Shown: one piece after another, positions 44,386 through 55,047 of the stretch
Position numbering within the stretch: position 1 is the first letter of the stretch
Layout of the letters: every line of letters begins with the position of its first letter
NCBI GenBank assembly: GCA_030867875.1
Contig: JAOWCC010000577.1
Coordinates: 1,938,660-2,002,659, forward strand
Direction of reading: 5' to 3'
DNA from: Actinernus sp. WN-2022
Lineage: Eukaryota > Cnidaria > Anthozoa > Actiniaria > Actinernidae
Length of the DNA stretch: 64,000 bases
The notes under the pieces: generated by a model
Database searches by the model: none
What the model was told of the DNA's origin: nothing
Seen by the model: only the letters and a program-made list of their open reading frames with translations
Position numbers and translations under genes: made by a program

Positions 44386-44887
44386 AAACTGCTCAGTGCG
44401 AGGCTATACGTGGGAAATCTGCTGTTTCTAGTTACCATGGAGGTCGCCTGTTATATTTAAAGCGAACTTTTGTTGTTTTGAATGTCAATTACACGGGGTA
44501 ATTACACGGGGTAGTCACACATTTCCCTCAGGCCGGGTTTGCACCTGTTATGGAAGTAACGACACTTTTAGAGACGCACTAGCACCACATAAGAGGGCAA
44601 CTTTTAAAGAATGAAGTGGCAAAAGAAATTAATATTAGTAATGAAATTGAAATATCTTCCTAACAAAAATGATTTCGGTCCTTTGCGCTCAGTTTTTTAA
44701 GATCTACATATGATCTGTACTTTTTATTTCACCGACCATTTTTAGCTTAGTGCTTCCTGCTTGATTAGTCTTTTGACTATTCACCTAGCCTGACCTTTAA
44801 TATTGTAATTATTATTTAGACGTACAAAGAAAAGATGAGGGAGGAAGAAGCAGCCAGTGGCATCTCACCAGACGAAAATGAACTTGA

Positions 44888-46040
44888 TCAATCAATCAAC
44901 AACTTTATTCCAGTGTCTAAAACTACTAGCTGGCCACAAGTAGCCTACTAATTGGGGACACTATCAACAAAACTTCACTATAAATAAAACACTATAAATA
45001 AAACTGAGTTGACCTTATTATTATTATAAGAGATTAAATGAATAAATTACAAATTATAGAGCCCGTTTCAGATGAGTGCAACGTTCACACAAGACGAAAG
45101 CTGTAGATGTTTCACTAATTGGAGCCCGCTCTTTTCAATTAAATATATAAAATAAAATAAGGTCGTTTATCTCATATATGTACACTCTGACAAGTTTGTA
45201 AGATAATGTAAGTTAATATAGTCTACTGATATTAAATTAATAATAATTAGTTAAAACTAAAGTTAATATAACTACGTATCTAGCTAATATTAATAATAAG
45301 TTAAAATTACGTTAATATAATAAGAAACATGATGATATAATATGCTGATACCAAATAGGCCACTATATCCATATATCTAACTGAATTAACTCTGTCATTG
45401 ATCATATAATATGCTGATACCAAATATGTCACTATATCCCTATATCTAAGTGTTAGAAAGATAGCAGCTCTCTATGCATGAACTAATGACGCGTGTTAAA
45501 TCTCTATCTCTGATATTGGCTTTGAAACTCTTAAGGGAAGTTAAGTTCCTGTGTTTCCTCTGCAATTTTGACCATAAGAATGGTCCGAAATATTTTAAGG
45601 AATGCTTTCCATATCGGACAGTATTTACACTAGGAATATGGAAATCAGAATTTCTAATATTATTGTTAGAGCGTGACAAAACGCATTATTTGAGAAAACG
45701 TGACACACATAGTGAAGACTAGTAATATGAGAAAACAAGCATAACACTGTAATGGCAGACGATCAGATATTCAAGACAGAGGAGTATGTGTATTCATAGT
45801 TGAGATCACGAACGTATTTGGAGAGGACGAAAACAGTCAATAAAGTTACTTTGGAGCGCTCAGAAAGGTTATATTCTTCAGATCAAGTACCAAGTGGGTA
45901 ACATTATAACATGAAGGTGAGTTTCTAAACAGGTCTACGATGTTCTTAGGTAGTATTTTGTTCTTAATTTTAAACGTAAAAGTTGCAATATCTTGTAGGC
46001 GCTTATTATATAGAGTATAGTAGTCAATTGGAAGACCAGA
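44888..46040 (-). mobile_element. antisense LINE 3' end inside the coiled-coil coding region
   Basis: Minus-strand frames give FSGLPIDYYTLYNKRLQDIA then TFTFKIKNKILPKNIVDLF, and later FHIPSVNTVRYGKHSLKYFG and PFLWSKL, the C-terminal pattern of CR1/L2 LINEs. The 3' tail in minus orientation, AATAAAGTTGTTGATTGATT, abuts the host reading frame at 44888. The middle of the two frames is frameshifted. Confidence 0.8.
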
Positions 46041-46226
46041 AAAAGGTATGAAGATGACGGTGATCAGGAGAAGAAAGAGAAACGTAGACGCAGAAGTGCA
46101 TGCGACAGTGTTGAGTTTTTGAGAGAGAAAACTGAGAAGGAAATACAGATTAGAGAGCAAGAGTTAGCTTTAAAGAAGGAACAATGTCATCAAGATCAGG
46201 AGGCTGCCAGAGAAAGTCAGCTCTTG

Positions 46227-46358
46227 AAACAACAGAGTACCATGTTTGAAGCAATGCAGAAACAACAGAGTACCATGTTTGAAGCAATGCAGAAACAACA
46301 GAGTACCATGTTTGAAGCAATGCAGAAACAACAGAGTACCATGTTTGAAGCAATGCAG
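46227..46358 (+). repeat. 33-bp coding tandem repeat, four copies
   Basis: The unit is AAACAACAGAGTACCATGTT then TGAAGCAATGCAG, identical four times, keeping the frame of the coiled-coil protein. A fifth, diverged unit follows (CAACAGTCTCAGATGC). Confidence 0.9.
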
Positions 46359-46463
46359 AAACAACAGTCTCAGATGCAAAATATGCAGATGGCCATGCTT
46401 CAGCAGTGGCAAAGTGATGCTACGATTTCTTTACTCGGTAGAGTGCTACCTCAGAAGCCTTAA

Positions 46464-47220
46464 ACTGATGTTTATATCTGCTTGTAGTTAGGCTTTGTTA
46501 CTTTTACATTGTTTACTGTTCACACTCACTCTACTGTTCACACTGCAGTGCTTATAAGTAATGTGTGAGTTCTAATTTAAGTGATTCCCCCATTTGAGGA
46601 TTGGTTGAACTCAACACTCCTTTTTGTGTCTTAATTACAACCAAAGTGTAATATTTATTGACCCATCTTTGGAATTTGAAATTTCCGTAGGCTACGAAAA
46701 TCAGAAAGATCGTTGTTGTTGTTATGTGACTCTCGAATCTTTCGAAATCCATCCCTAGTTTGGGCCATCGTGTAATTATTCAAAGGTATATATGCTTAAC
46801 TGACTTTCTTTTATCTTAACTTTTGAATATATTCTTTTTAAAATGAAACTTTAGTTCGAATATTTCTTCGAATGGCGAGTAGAGGAATTCCGGAGAAAGG
46901 ACCGAGACAGCGAGGCGAAGCGACTCGACAAATAATCCTTCAGCAGTCCACATTTTACTTTCTCTAGATCTACAAGAGAACACTTGTGGTTCAAAAGGAC
47001 TACTACGTGCGTTTCCCGGGGATTTGCTGCACTAATGGACCGGCGAGTTTCGTTGGAAATACAAAGCACAAAGCATGCAACTACTTCTGGCATCAAGATC
47101 ATTCGTAATTATAAGTTCGCATGGCTAAGCTCCACTGAGGTGTTACGGCGTATCTGTATATGTTTTGCATTTTTATTAGCAGAGAAAGCAATGTCCTTAA
47201 CCTTTTTTTTCATCCTCCAG
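46464..47220. other. stretch without a supported gene
   Basis: Short frames on both strands (for example 46984-47223) lack motifs. Pyrimidine-rich sequence with CATCCTCCAG at 47200-47220 is a good splice acceptor. Confidence 0.4.
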
Positions 47221-47423
47221 TAGGTCCAGAAAGTCTTGCTACCAAAACTACGATCGCGGGTCAAAGTCCAATCTGCCGAGTTCAGCTGTTACTTCGCTGT
47301 GAGTTTGACTCGAGTGTGAGTTCTAGTCGACATTTCATTTTACACTCAAAATATATCATTCGCAAGGAAAGTAGAGATCTTCAAATACAGCTAAGCAATA
47401 CGGGAAACATGAAAACAAGGTAG
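47221..47423 (+). CDS. candidate terminal exon, unrecognised
   Basis: The acceptor CTTTTTTTTCATCCTCCAG is followed by a phase-1 frame open to TAG at 47421-47423: GPESLATKTTIAGQSPICRV, then QLLLRCEFDSSVSSSRH. A phase-1 start matches the donors of the exon array at 40955-42459, and its opening (VGPESL if the preceding base is G) is weakly reminiscent of VPPEDI. The link is speculative, and no family is recognised. Confidence 0.25.
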
Positions 47424-49687
47424 CAAGAGTATGTGTTTGCTTGTAGAGTTGTGAAAAGTCGCACTCGTAAACCTAATTAGAATCTAAAGACAGAACAACT
47501 GGCTTCCTGCCGAGTACTGTTAAAATCATATTAGAAGCATCCAGAGAAAATTTGTGGGCTCGATTGGGTTTCTAATCCGGTAGAAATTATGAAATTCGTT
47601 ATCCAAAGTATATGGGTACTTCTTTTATGAAACTTATAAACAATCGAGAGCATTTTAGTTCGCCTAAAAGCTGGCCTTTAATTTATGCGGCCGTTGATAA
47701 ACAAACTAATCATAACATTGGCGCAAAGCACCATGGGCTCGGACACAGGGTCTTTAAGAACACTCTAAATCGACTTAAACATGCTTAAATTTAGTGGTAT
47801 ATTTAAGTGCCTTTACAATTACAGTAAAGTCTCTTAAATTTAGTACTAACTTTAAGAACCATCAGTAAATGTAGCTTATATATACTACTAAATTTAAGGT
47901 ACCTTTAAGGTTCAAATTAAAGGTTATTAAATCCATGTTTTCGCCTAGTGAATGTACCCGATTAAGTACCACATTTGCATTGAGCTTCCGTCAATAATTA
48001 AAAGCAAGGGGCAAGCCCCAAACGCCTTGGCGACGGCAAAAATACAGATCGATTTCATTGCAAAATACAATAACTGCACGTGAAGATGTATGCAGTCGGC
48101 ACAAATTAACGTAAGAAAGCGAAAGTTTATCTTATGTTTAGAAAACCCGAGTAAGAAAAGCATTAAAAGGCTAATAATAAAATTAAGAAACAAGAAACAC
48201 AGGATTTGACCAGAAAATACTTTTTCACGTCCCGGCAGTCACAGCCGTCACGTCACGTCTTAGCCGCACGTCACAGCCGTCACGTCACGTCACAGCCGTC
48301 GCCGTCCACACTTTGTATGATTGACGGAGATCTAATGTAAACTACACGTTGTGATCTCGTGCCATCGCGTAGCAACGGTGGTAAAACATGATACATTCGT
48401 TATGAAAACTGGATACTTAAAGCCCTGTTTCCACCACAAGCATATTGGGCACGCCATTCCTAGAGTAGATTTCGTACCAGTTGGAAAAACTATACGGCAT
48501 GTCCGTAGCCTTATCGACCGTGCTATACCATAACTCTGTGATTTGATTGGATCAGCTGGACAAAAACAATAGGGAAACCATTTCAATGTCACGGCATGCT
48601 GTACAATAACATTGCCGTAGTCATTGCCGTAGTTTGATCCACTCAAACGAAATCTGCTCTAACTTGGGCACGGCGCGCAGTCCTAACAGGTGGGCGGAGA
48701 GTACGTTTTCACAGAGCCTCAGCACTCATAGATTTTCGGGCACGCACACATATCCATCTACACGACGCGTACCTAAAATTTAGGAATGTCGTGCACAAAC
48801 GGCTTGTCGTGTACACCGAGCTTAAAACTACATACGCGAATTGCTTTTAAAGCGTTTTTCAGGTTTTCGTATAATGGACAACTAAGCTTATTACCAGTGG
48901 TGACCCATGAAATATGGTCTTTTTCTTCTTATTTGTGTCACTTTAAGGCTCAGTTACAAAACCTCATGTAAATTTGTTCAATGAACTTCGCCATACGAAA
49001 AGTTATTGCGATTACTGTCATTTACGTGCACGCATGGAGTTTGATCTATACCTAATATTTTAATTTTAGTTATTTCAATGACTGCATATTCAAATTAATC
49101 TATTTGAATGTTCCAATGTTTTGTCACAGGAAATACTTCGGTGGCAAACAAATTTCATTGGTCAAAATAGTAATATATTCTCACCGAGAGCATCCTCAAA
49201 GAATTTCAAGGGTGGTACTAAGTTATGGGGGGAATCAGCCCGTCGACGGCCGCGCCCTGGTGACTCCGCATTCGAACTGGAACCACTCCAGTAGAGAGGA
49301 CTTATGTACTGTAATAGCATAGGTATTACTATAAATCTGGTGCTTTCCAAAAAAAACTCCGAAAGTCCGAAAATCAAATCCCAAACCAGAGACGTGACGA
49401 CGTTAATAAATTCGGACCAACGCCCAAAACTGCCGCGACACATCCGGGACATTTCCTCGGGCAGCAGCGCTAAATTCAAAAGCTACGGAATAACATGTAA
49501 AACCCCAAACATTTGAGGAAAAGCGAAGGGATGGGAAATATGTATTCTCAAGCGGACGACTCAAAAATCAGCTTCCGAACAAGGGGCTGCATAACCTGAT
49601 CAGAATAACAATACTGAATAGGCCCGACCTTATCGTGGGTGTGCTTATGCAGGATAGAATTGTGATAAACATGCACTTAGTCGGCAT
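47424..49687. other. long stretch without a supported gene
   Basis: It holds a hairpin-rich TTTAAATTTAG / CTAAATTTAAG stretch at 47760-47930 and a GTCACGTCACG minisatellite at 48235-48305. A block at 48400-48520 has CAAGCATATTGGGCACGCC and looks like interspersed-repeat DNA. Frames at 48332-48646 and 49162-49516 overlap on both strands without motifs and are left uncalled. Confidence 0.4.
48235..48305. repeat. CGTCACAGCC minisatellite
   Basis: CACAGCCGTCACGTCACGT-type units recur about four times with GTCACGTCACG cores. Confidence 0.8.
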
Positions 49688-49695
49688 GTCTATCC

Positions 49696-50162
49696 ACACA
49701 GGCTAACCATCCTCCCATTTTGTGTATTTGTCACTGATGTTTTAATAATTCATCATTTCTTAGCAAATTGTGAAATAAAATACCTTTTGACTTGATTCTG
49801 CTGTATGTGTGTTGATTTAGTGCGCGCTCATAATACAGCTCGGGTTTCCTGTGGCTCAGGATTGTTTTCATATAGCTCGGGCTTCCTGTGGCTCATCTCG
49901 CCAACTACATAAAAATACAGAATTTAGTTGCCTGCCTTGTGTATTTTTATGTAGTTGGCGAGATGAGCCACAGGAAACCCGAGCTATATGTAAGCAATCC
50001 TGAGCCACAGGAAACCCGAGCTGTATTATGAGCGCGCGCTAAATCAACACATATTCAACAGAATCAAGTCAAAAGGTATTTTATTTCACAATTTGCTAAA
50101 AAATAATGGATTATTAAAACATCAGTAACAAATACACAAAATGGGAGGATGGTTAGCCTGTG
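49696..50162. mobile_element. 467-bp near-perfect palindrome with 8-bp target duplication
   Basis: The left arm begins ACACAGGCTAACCATCCTCC; the right arm ends with its reverse complement. The arms are about 215 bp each with a spacer near 49910-49945. Direct repeats GTCTATCC flank it at 49688-49695 and 50163-50170. Inside each arm GCTC(A/G)GG(T/A)TTCCTGTGGCTC-type sequence is itself repeated. No coding potential. The transcript would be a long hairpin RNA. Confidence 0.85.
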
Positions 50163-50170
50163 GTCTATCC

Positions 50171-50766
50171 GTACGTTACTCAATGATGCAATGAATAAGT
50201 TGAGAGACCATGCATGACGAGGGTGTTCGAGTTGCAACACTTGGGACTATACTCCTCCATGCAATCACACCACTCCATAGACGCAAACCGAACAAAGAAA
50301 TTATCTCGAGCGAAAATAAATATATTTGTAGCCCTTACCGATGCACTGAAAACGATTGATATATACGAAGGGAGAGTATTAGTGAGCACCGAAGCGAAGC
50401 AACTTCGAAATACCCCGGCCAGGGACAGAGTAATGCACCGGGAAACCATACTGAAAATATCTTGCATGAAAAATGTAAAAACAAAATTGTGCTATGTTAT
50501 GCCAAAAATAAACTCTAACGAAGAACATAGCAGTATGATGTAATGGCCCAGAATACTCCATGATCAGTAATGAAAACGTTATCATATCAATAATGAAAAA
50601 AACAGGTTTAGCGACAACGACACCGTTCGCTCCTTGCATGTACAGCTAAATAGTGAAGCACATGTGCTTTACGAGAAACGTCCACTCAACTAAACGTGTT
50701 TATTAACCTCAATGTTCATATCGACACTTATGCAGTTGTGATACAGACGTTCGCGTTCCCTACATG
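50171..50766. other. stretch with overlapping unrecognised frames
   Basis: A plus-strand frame starting at 50214 and minus-strand frames (50180-50639) overlap. None has a motif that decides coding strand or function, and I call none. Confidence 0.35.
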
Positions 50767-51027
50767 AGGGTCTGAATGGGGTTAACTGACTACTGACAAA
50801 CGGCCTTAAAAATAACTGACAACTGACAAATGACGATTTTTTTACTGACAACTGACAACCGAAAAATAACTGACAAATGACAAATTTGGTGTTTGTTGGT
50901 CAAACGTTGTAAATTGTCTCTAGCAATGATTCACTAGGGCTAACTGACAACTGACAAATGGCCAAAAATTAAACTGACAACTGACATGTAGCCCCCCCCC
51001 CCCCCCCCCCCTCCCCATTCAGACCCT
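50767..51027. mobile_element. MITE with ACTGACAA repeats and a poly-C run
   Basis: The ends AGGGTCTGAATGGGG and CCCCATTCAGACCCT are perfect inverted repeats, flanked by CCTACATG (50759-50766) and CCTACATT (51028-51035), an 8-bp duplication with one mismatch. The interior is mostly AACTGACAACTGACAAATG-type short repeats. Confidence 0.8.
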
Positions 51028-51034
51028 CCTACAT

Positions 51035-51130
51035 TAACTTAGCGAGACACACTCGCTCCCTGTAGCTGAAGAGCAAGACACAATCGCTCCCTAGCTAAAC
51101 AGCGAAACACATTCGCTTAGCGAGACCTTC
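51035..51130. repeat. short tandem repeat of CGAGACACACTCGCTCCCT type
   Basis: About three decayed units of roughly 28 bp (AGCGAGACACACTCGCTC, AGCAAGACACAATCGCTC, AGCGAAACACATTCGCTT). Confidence 0.65.
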
Positions 51131-51640
51131 TCGACGCCTTGCGCTCTGGTACCCAGGGTAATATCATCCGGGGGAAAAAGAACACTTGATTTAAAAAAAA
51201 CGAAAGTAACCCGTAAAAACAGTCATGCTTCAATCGTGAGTGTTTATGTTTGGGCGCAACCACTCTAAATGTAACATACAGTGCTTGGGGGATTGCCCTT
51301 GAATGAAGCATGCACAACATGCGCAGTCTAGTGAAATTATTTGAACAAGACACGTCTAGAACAATCCGAAAATTGCCTATTGACGAAAAATCCGGGATTG
51401 CCTGTTCTATATCATGAACTCATTACTTCCACTGAGCACTGGTGTTGTATGTATTATAAGAGTTTTCGATTGAAGACTATTCTAACTGTTACTTCAATAG
51501 AATCGTGAACTGACTTTTGGTTTAATACGAAACAGATAGTCATCAGTATAAATGCCAGCTCAACAAATTTGCCCAGCGCCACAAACTGATAATAAGTCCT
51601 ATTTCAACACTCCAAGGTAATGTCCACGTGCAGTGATCTC

Positions 51641-51694
51641 ATTGGCTGTTATTTTATGACGCGAGGTATTTCCCCTTTCAGTTGCCTTTATAAA
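51641..51694 (+). promoter_or_regulatory. TATA promoter of copy 1 with inverted CCAAT
   Basis: TATAAA at 51689-51694 is preceded by ATTGG (51641-51645) in TGATCTCATTGGCTG. The ATG is 56 nt after the TATA box, giving a 5' UTR of about 30 nt. The same arrangement is kept in copy 2 at 61011-61016. Confidence 0.6.
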
Positions 51695-51749
51695 TCCAGT
51701 CTTCAAAGCCTTGTCAGATTTAGAGGTCGGCACTTCGACACATGAAATA

Positions 51750-52527
51750 ATGGATATCTACTGCCTTATGATTTGGTTCAGCACGATTGTAGCGTATGCA
51801 GAGTCTGGTAAGCTTTATACACTCAGAAAAGACACAAGCGGTCAACCTCCTCTGCAACCTCAAGAAGTCGTAAAACGTTTCTCTCCAAAGCAAGGCGTAT
51901 TCCAAGCAGGTATGCCATATGTTGATGAACATTTCCTGCAATTCTTCAACTACTATCTGATAAGAAGTTTCCTGAACATTAACTTTGCTTATGCTTAAGA
52001 TTTGGTTCAAATCAGTTGAATCTGCTCTCTTAGTTCTTTATAAATAAGATGTATGCATGTTTTGGAAAGCCTGGGGATGTTGAAACGTTTTGTTGAAGCG
52101 AAAGCTGCTCAATAATTTGCTAAAGTGTACATGCGTTTTTACAATATCAGCAGTTCATCACCACCATCACATCGCGAACAAGGGAGCTATTATTGATCAA
52201 GTGTACCAAAAAGCACGAGAACTGATGAAAGAGAAAGAAGAGTTACAAACAGCGATCTTGGCCACGACTTCAACTGACAACAATAACAATGCGAGAGCAT
52301 ATGGCAAAGATGATGTGAAAAGGGAGAAGATAAGAGGCAACACCCAGAGAGAGAAGAGAAAGAGAGAAGCATCAAACTCGAGGAAGAAACAGCTTGAGAA
52401 TTTGGAGAAATTTGAAAAGGAATTAAAAATTCGAGACATATCTAAGACATATCTAAGAGCTAAAGGAGTTAAACATGAACTAGTTTCGAAGTTACCAACT
52501 GATAAACAGAAAAACAGTAATGAATGA
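51750..52527 (+). CDS. secreted His-run coiled-coil protein, copy 1 (two exons)
   Basis: Exon 1 coding is 51750-51807 (ATG to donor TCTG|GTAAGC). The intron is 51808-52150, with acceptor TTTTTACAATATCAG. Exon 2 is 52151-52527, ending in TGA. The phase is 1, and the joined frame gives 144 residues. A signal peptide (MDIYCLMIWFSTIVAYAES) is followed by a run of five histidines and then ANKGAIIDQVYQKARELMKE. A highly charged coiled-coil follows (KREKIRGNTQREKRKREASN) with an Asn run before it. It has no cysteines after the signal peptide. Dibasic sites (KR, RKR, RKK) are frequent, so a processed precursor is possible; His-rich metal binding is another option. No family is recognised. Copy 2 at 61072 confirms that the reading frame is kept. 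A two-codon upstream ORF (ATGAAATAA) overlaps the start codon. Confidence 0.65.
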
Positions 52528-52583
52528 CTCGGCAAAACTGACTATAGTAAATGTCTGTATATGTAAATATTCGATGTATATTA

Positions 52584-52589
52584 AATAAA
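52584..52589 (+). terminator. polyadenylation signal of copy 1
   Basis: AATAAA lies 57 nt after the stop codon and is followed by an A-rich run. The matching segment is deleted in copy 2. Confidence 0.45.
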
Positions 52590-52947
52590 AAAATAATAGT
52601 TCTAATAGTATTAACTTCACCCCAAGATATGTCAGCAGTATTCTTAGCATCAGCTATGATTGCTCAATTATAAATGCTTCAGTAGTTATGTATTCATTAT
52701 TTTCGGAGTTATTGAGTTAATGGGGGCTGTTAGGCATGTTTATGTTTACGATGGCTAGATCGACAGCTATATTTATAATCCCCCTTCTACCTCTCAGATC
52801 GGTTTGCATTTGAAGATTTCATTATATATAAATTATCAACCGAACAAGGGCCAAGATGAGAAAAGGAGCACGTCGTTAGCATGAATTGTTTCTTGGAATT
52901 TATCGTGTGTTTCTTTGAATCAATCTGTCGGGCATAAAATAACCCTA

Positions 52948-53193
52948 ACGAGACCTGAAACAACCATGGGGGCTGATCAAAGCCAGGTCCCGGCTAATCC
53001 ACAGATCGAATTGGAATTTAGCGCGTTGGTTTTTGCGGAGGGAGGAAAACCGGAGAACCCGGAGAAAAACCCTCGCAGAAAGGGCGAGATACCAACAAAC
53101 TCAACTCACATGTGGCGCCGCGTCCGGGAATCGAACCTGGGACACAGAAGTGAGAAGAGAAGCGCTTAACCACGGCGCTACCCCGGCTCCCCG
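52948..53193 (-). mobile_element. complete tRNA-derived SINE
   Basis: On the minus strand it starts GGGGAGCCGGGGTAGCGCCG with A box TAGCGCCGTGGTTAAGC and B box GGTTCGATTCC (53127-53137). It continues through a GAGGGTTTTTCTCCGGG segment to a body with AACGCGCTAAATTCCAAT and a tail GTTTCAGGTCTCGTTAG. Fragments occur at 10112, 16005, 19664 and 63917. The cloverleaf is imperfect and fused to the SINE body, so it is not a functional tRNA gene. Confidence 0.85.
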
Positions 53194-54347
53194 TGCTTAT
53201 ATGAGAGTCGTGTTTATACTGATTAGAGTTTATAGACAGATATATTCGCTACCATCTCGTTGTGGTGTTCAGTGGCATGCGATTGTGAATGAAATCAAAA
53301 TGGCAAGCCCTGAAGGAAGAATGTCTTCACCAAACGTTGACTTTCAATGTGATTTTAATCAGCTAAACTGACATAGATAGTTTGACAAAAAAACAACATG
53401 AAGCTTATCTAAATTGCTAACCATCCCGACAGAGATATTTATATATCGGCTCGTGATTTTCAAGTTTTTCTTTGTTCTCCCAACATAACCTGCGTGTTTA
53501 TATATGAGAACAAAGACAGAAAGACACCTGCTAGCTATGGGGAATCCCCTGTAACATCAAATCACTGAAGTAGGCAAAGAATAAACGAAATCTCAAAACT
53601 AAGCTTTTAATTTGAATGGTAATCATTTAATTTTGAACAGCAAAACATTTTCGCTCCTTCACTATTATACCGATATTATGATGTAGAAAGGCAATGAACA
53701 ATAACAAATCACTAGTTTCGCGGCTAATGTGTGCTATTATTATTCAGTTACTAAGTATCCCGAATTTTAATTGGTTGATAAACCTGCAGATAATTGCGCG
53801 CAAATAAGCGTTTGCTGCAAATATTGTTGTGAGATGCGCAGTGCTGTTCAACAACAAATCCCAACATGGCTGCTCGGTTTCCAGAGCGTTCAGAGGAGTA
53901 TATTGCGAGCATTTTGGATGCCCAATTACTGAATAATAATACGATTATTGGAACTGTGGCTATTGCAAAAATATGATGAATTGTCTGTGTCTCGCCTCTG
54001 CCTTCCGCATCGGCAAATAACTGGTAGCTCGCCATATTTTGCTCAGCCTCGTCCAGAAATTGCTAATTACTCTCTAATAACAGTTTGAAATAAACCGTGA
54101 ATTGATTTTAATTGCGTTTGGTGTCGAAATAGACCTGGTCGCTTGCCTATTTGTTGTCCCATTTCAGACACGTGATAGTTGTCCAGAGGTTTCTGTTCTT
54201 TGTTTTCCAATTATAGAAATTGGTATATTTCCCCTTGGGACACAGAAAAACAAAAAAGCATTGTCGGGTGGTCTGAAATGAGACAACAAACAGGCAAAGA
54301 GAAGCTGTTTTTGAAAACAGGAAACTGAATTCTATTTCACAGAATTC
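53194..54347. other. rest of duplication unit, copy 1, no gene
   Basis: It aligns in patches to 62100-62575. Frames such as 53751-54035 on the minus strand are unsupported. Confidence 0.45.
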
Positions 54348-54350
54348 TTA

Positions 54351-54573
54351 AGGTCGGCACACACGAAGGGACACACGAAGGGTGTCCCAGGGACAAGTCC
54401 CCTCGTGTGAACTAGGAAAAATCTTGTCAGTTTGTCCCCGGGACTTGTCCCCTCAATTCAAACCAGTTTGATTTGAACAAAATTTTGTCCCGGCGACAAT
54501 ATTTTTCCTAGTTCAGACGAGGGAAAGTCCCTGGGAAAGTCCCTGGGACTTGTCCCTTCGTGTGTGCCGACCT
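54351..54573. mobile_element. MITE with inverted ends AGGTCGGCACACACGAAGGG
   Basis: The left end AGGTCGGCACACACGAAGGG pairs with CCCTTCGTGTGTGCCGACCT on the right. The flanks are TTA/TTA (or TTAA/TTAA if the first base is shared), so either a 3-bp Harbinger-type or a TTAA duplication is possible. The interior has further inverted pairs (GGGACAAGTCCC, CTAGGAAAAAT/ATTTTTCCTAG). Confidence 0.8.
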
Positions 54574-54849
54574 TTAAGCTTGACTGATTATGATTAAATA
54601 ATGACCTACTACCAAGCACATATGTTATTAGAACTAATGATTAAAACTTCCCTAAGAAGTTTTAAAATGTCTTTCAATTATGACTTGACTGTCGTCAAAA
54701 AATGTATTTTTAGCTCAGAAGAAATTTGCTGAGAAGGCAAACTATGATCATCCTGAAAACGTTTATGAAAATAAGCATTCTGTTTTCACATAATTAACAT
54801 CTGAAGTTTAATCCTATAAGTAGTCTGTTGTCTCTACTGATTACTCATT

Positions 54850-55046
54850 CACTGAGGGGTGTCTGATACCCGATCGAGTTTCATTCCGGAATGAAACTTT
54901 CGATCCGATACAAGAATTGGAGTGAATTAATTCTGGAATACCTCGTTCCGGTATGACATTTCGTACCGGTATCATGTAAACAATAGCGCAAAAATACAGA
55001 GCTGCAAGTGGGAACCGGGATGAAACTCGACCGGTACCCCCAGTAA
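54850..55046. mobile_element. MITE with inverted CGAGTTTCAT ends
   Basis: ACTGAGGGGTGTCTGATACC then CGAGTTTCATTCCGG on the left pairs loosely with CCGGGATGAAACTCGACCGG then TACCCCCAGTAAC on the right. Confidence 0.55.
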
Positions 55047-55047
55047 C

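Larger units (their letters stand above)
44816..46463 (+). pseudogene. coiled-coil coding region cut by a LINE (possibly a Myb/SANT-type transposon-related protein)
   Basis: An exon begins after TTATTATTTAG near 44816 and reads TYKEKMREEEAASGISPDEN, then ELDQ, where an antisense LINE (about 44888-46040) interrupts it. It resumes at about 46041 with EDDGDQEKKEKRRRRSACDS, VEFLREKTEKEIQIREQEL and a four-fold 11-residue repeat KQQSTMFEAMQ, ending at TAA 46461-46463. Such acidic-then-basic, Gln-rich coiled-coil tails are common in Myb/SANT-like proteins tied to Harbinger-type elements in invertebrates, but the DNA-binding part is not seen. The 3' half is open from about 46040 to the stop. The interrupted gene is probably non-functional. 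Confidence 0.5.
51140..54347. repeat. segmental duplication unit, copy 1
   Basis: It pairs with 60205-62575. Shared markers in order are TGGTACCCAGGGT, the gene with its promoter, GGGGGCTGTTAGGCATGTTT (52720 and 62047), GGGGAATCCCCTGTAAC (53537 and 62272), TTCGCGGCTAAT, GATTTTAATTGCGTTTGG and CTATTTCACAGA. Copy 1 has gained a full SINE at 52948-53193 and ends at a MITE. Confidence 0.75.

Noticed and set aside
50180..50639. Hydrophobic minus-strand frames that might suggest a membrane receptor
   Set aside because: No conserved receptor motif, the frames overlap, and the plus strand is equally open.
53110..53193. tRNA gene on the minus strand with good A and B boxes
   Set aside because: It is fused to a SINE body and tail found at four other places. 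Stem pairing is imperfect, so it is a SINE head.
52915..53371. Plus-strand ORFs of 84 and 112 codons
   Set aside because: They translate the antisense of the SINE.
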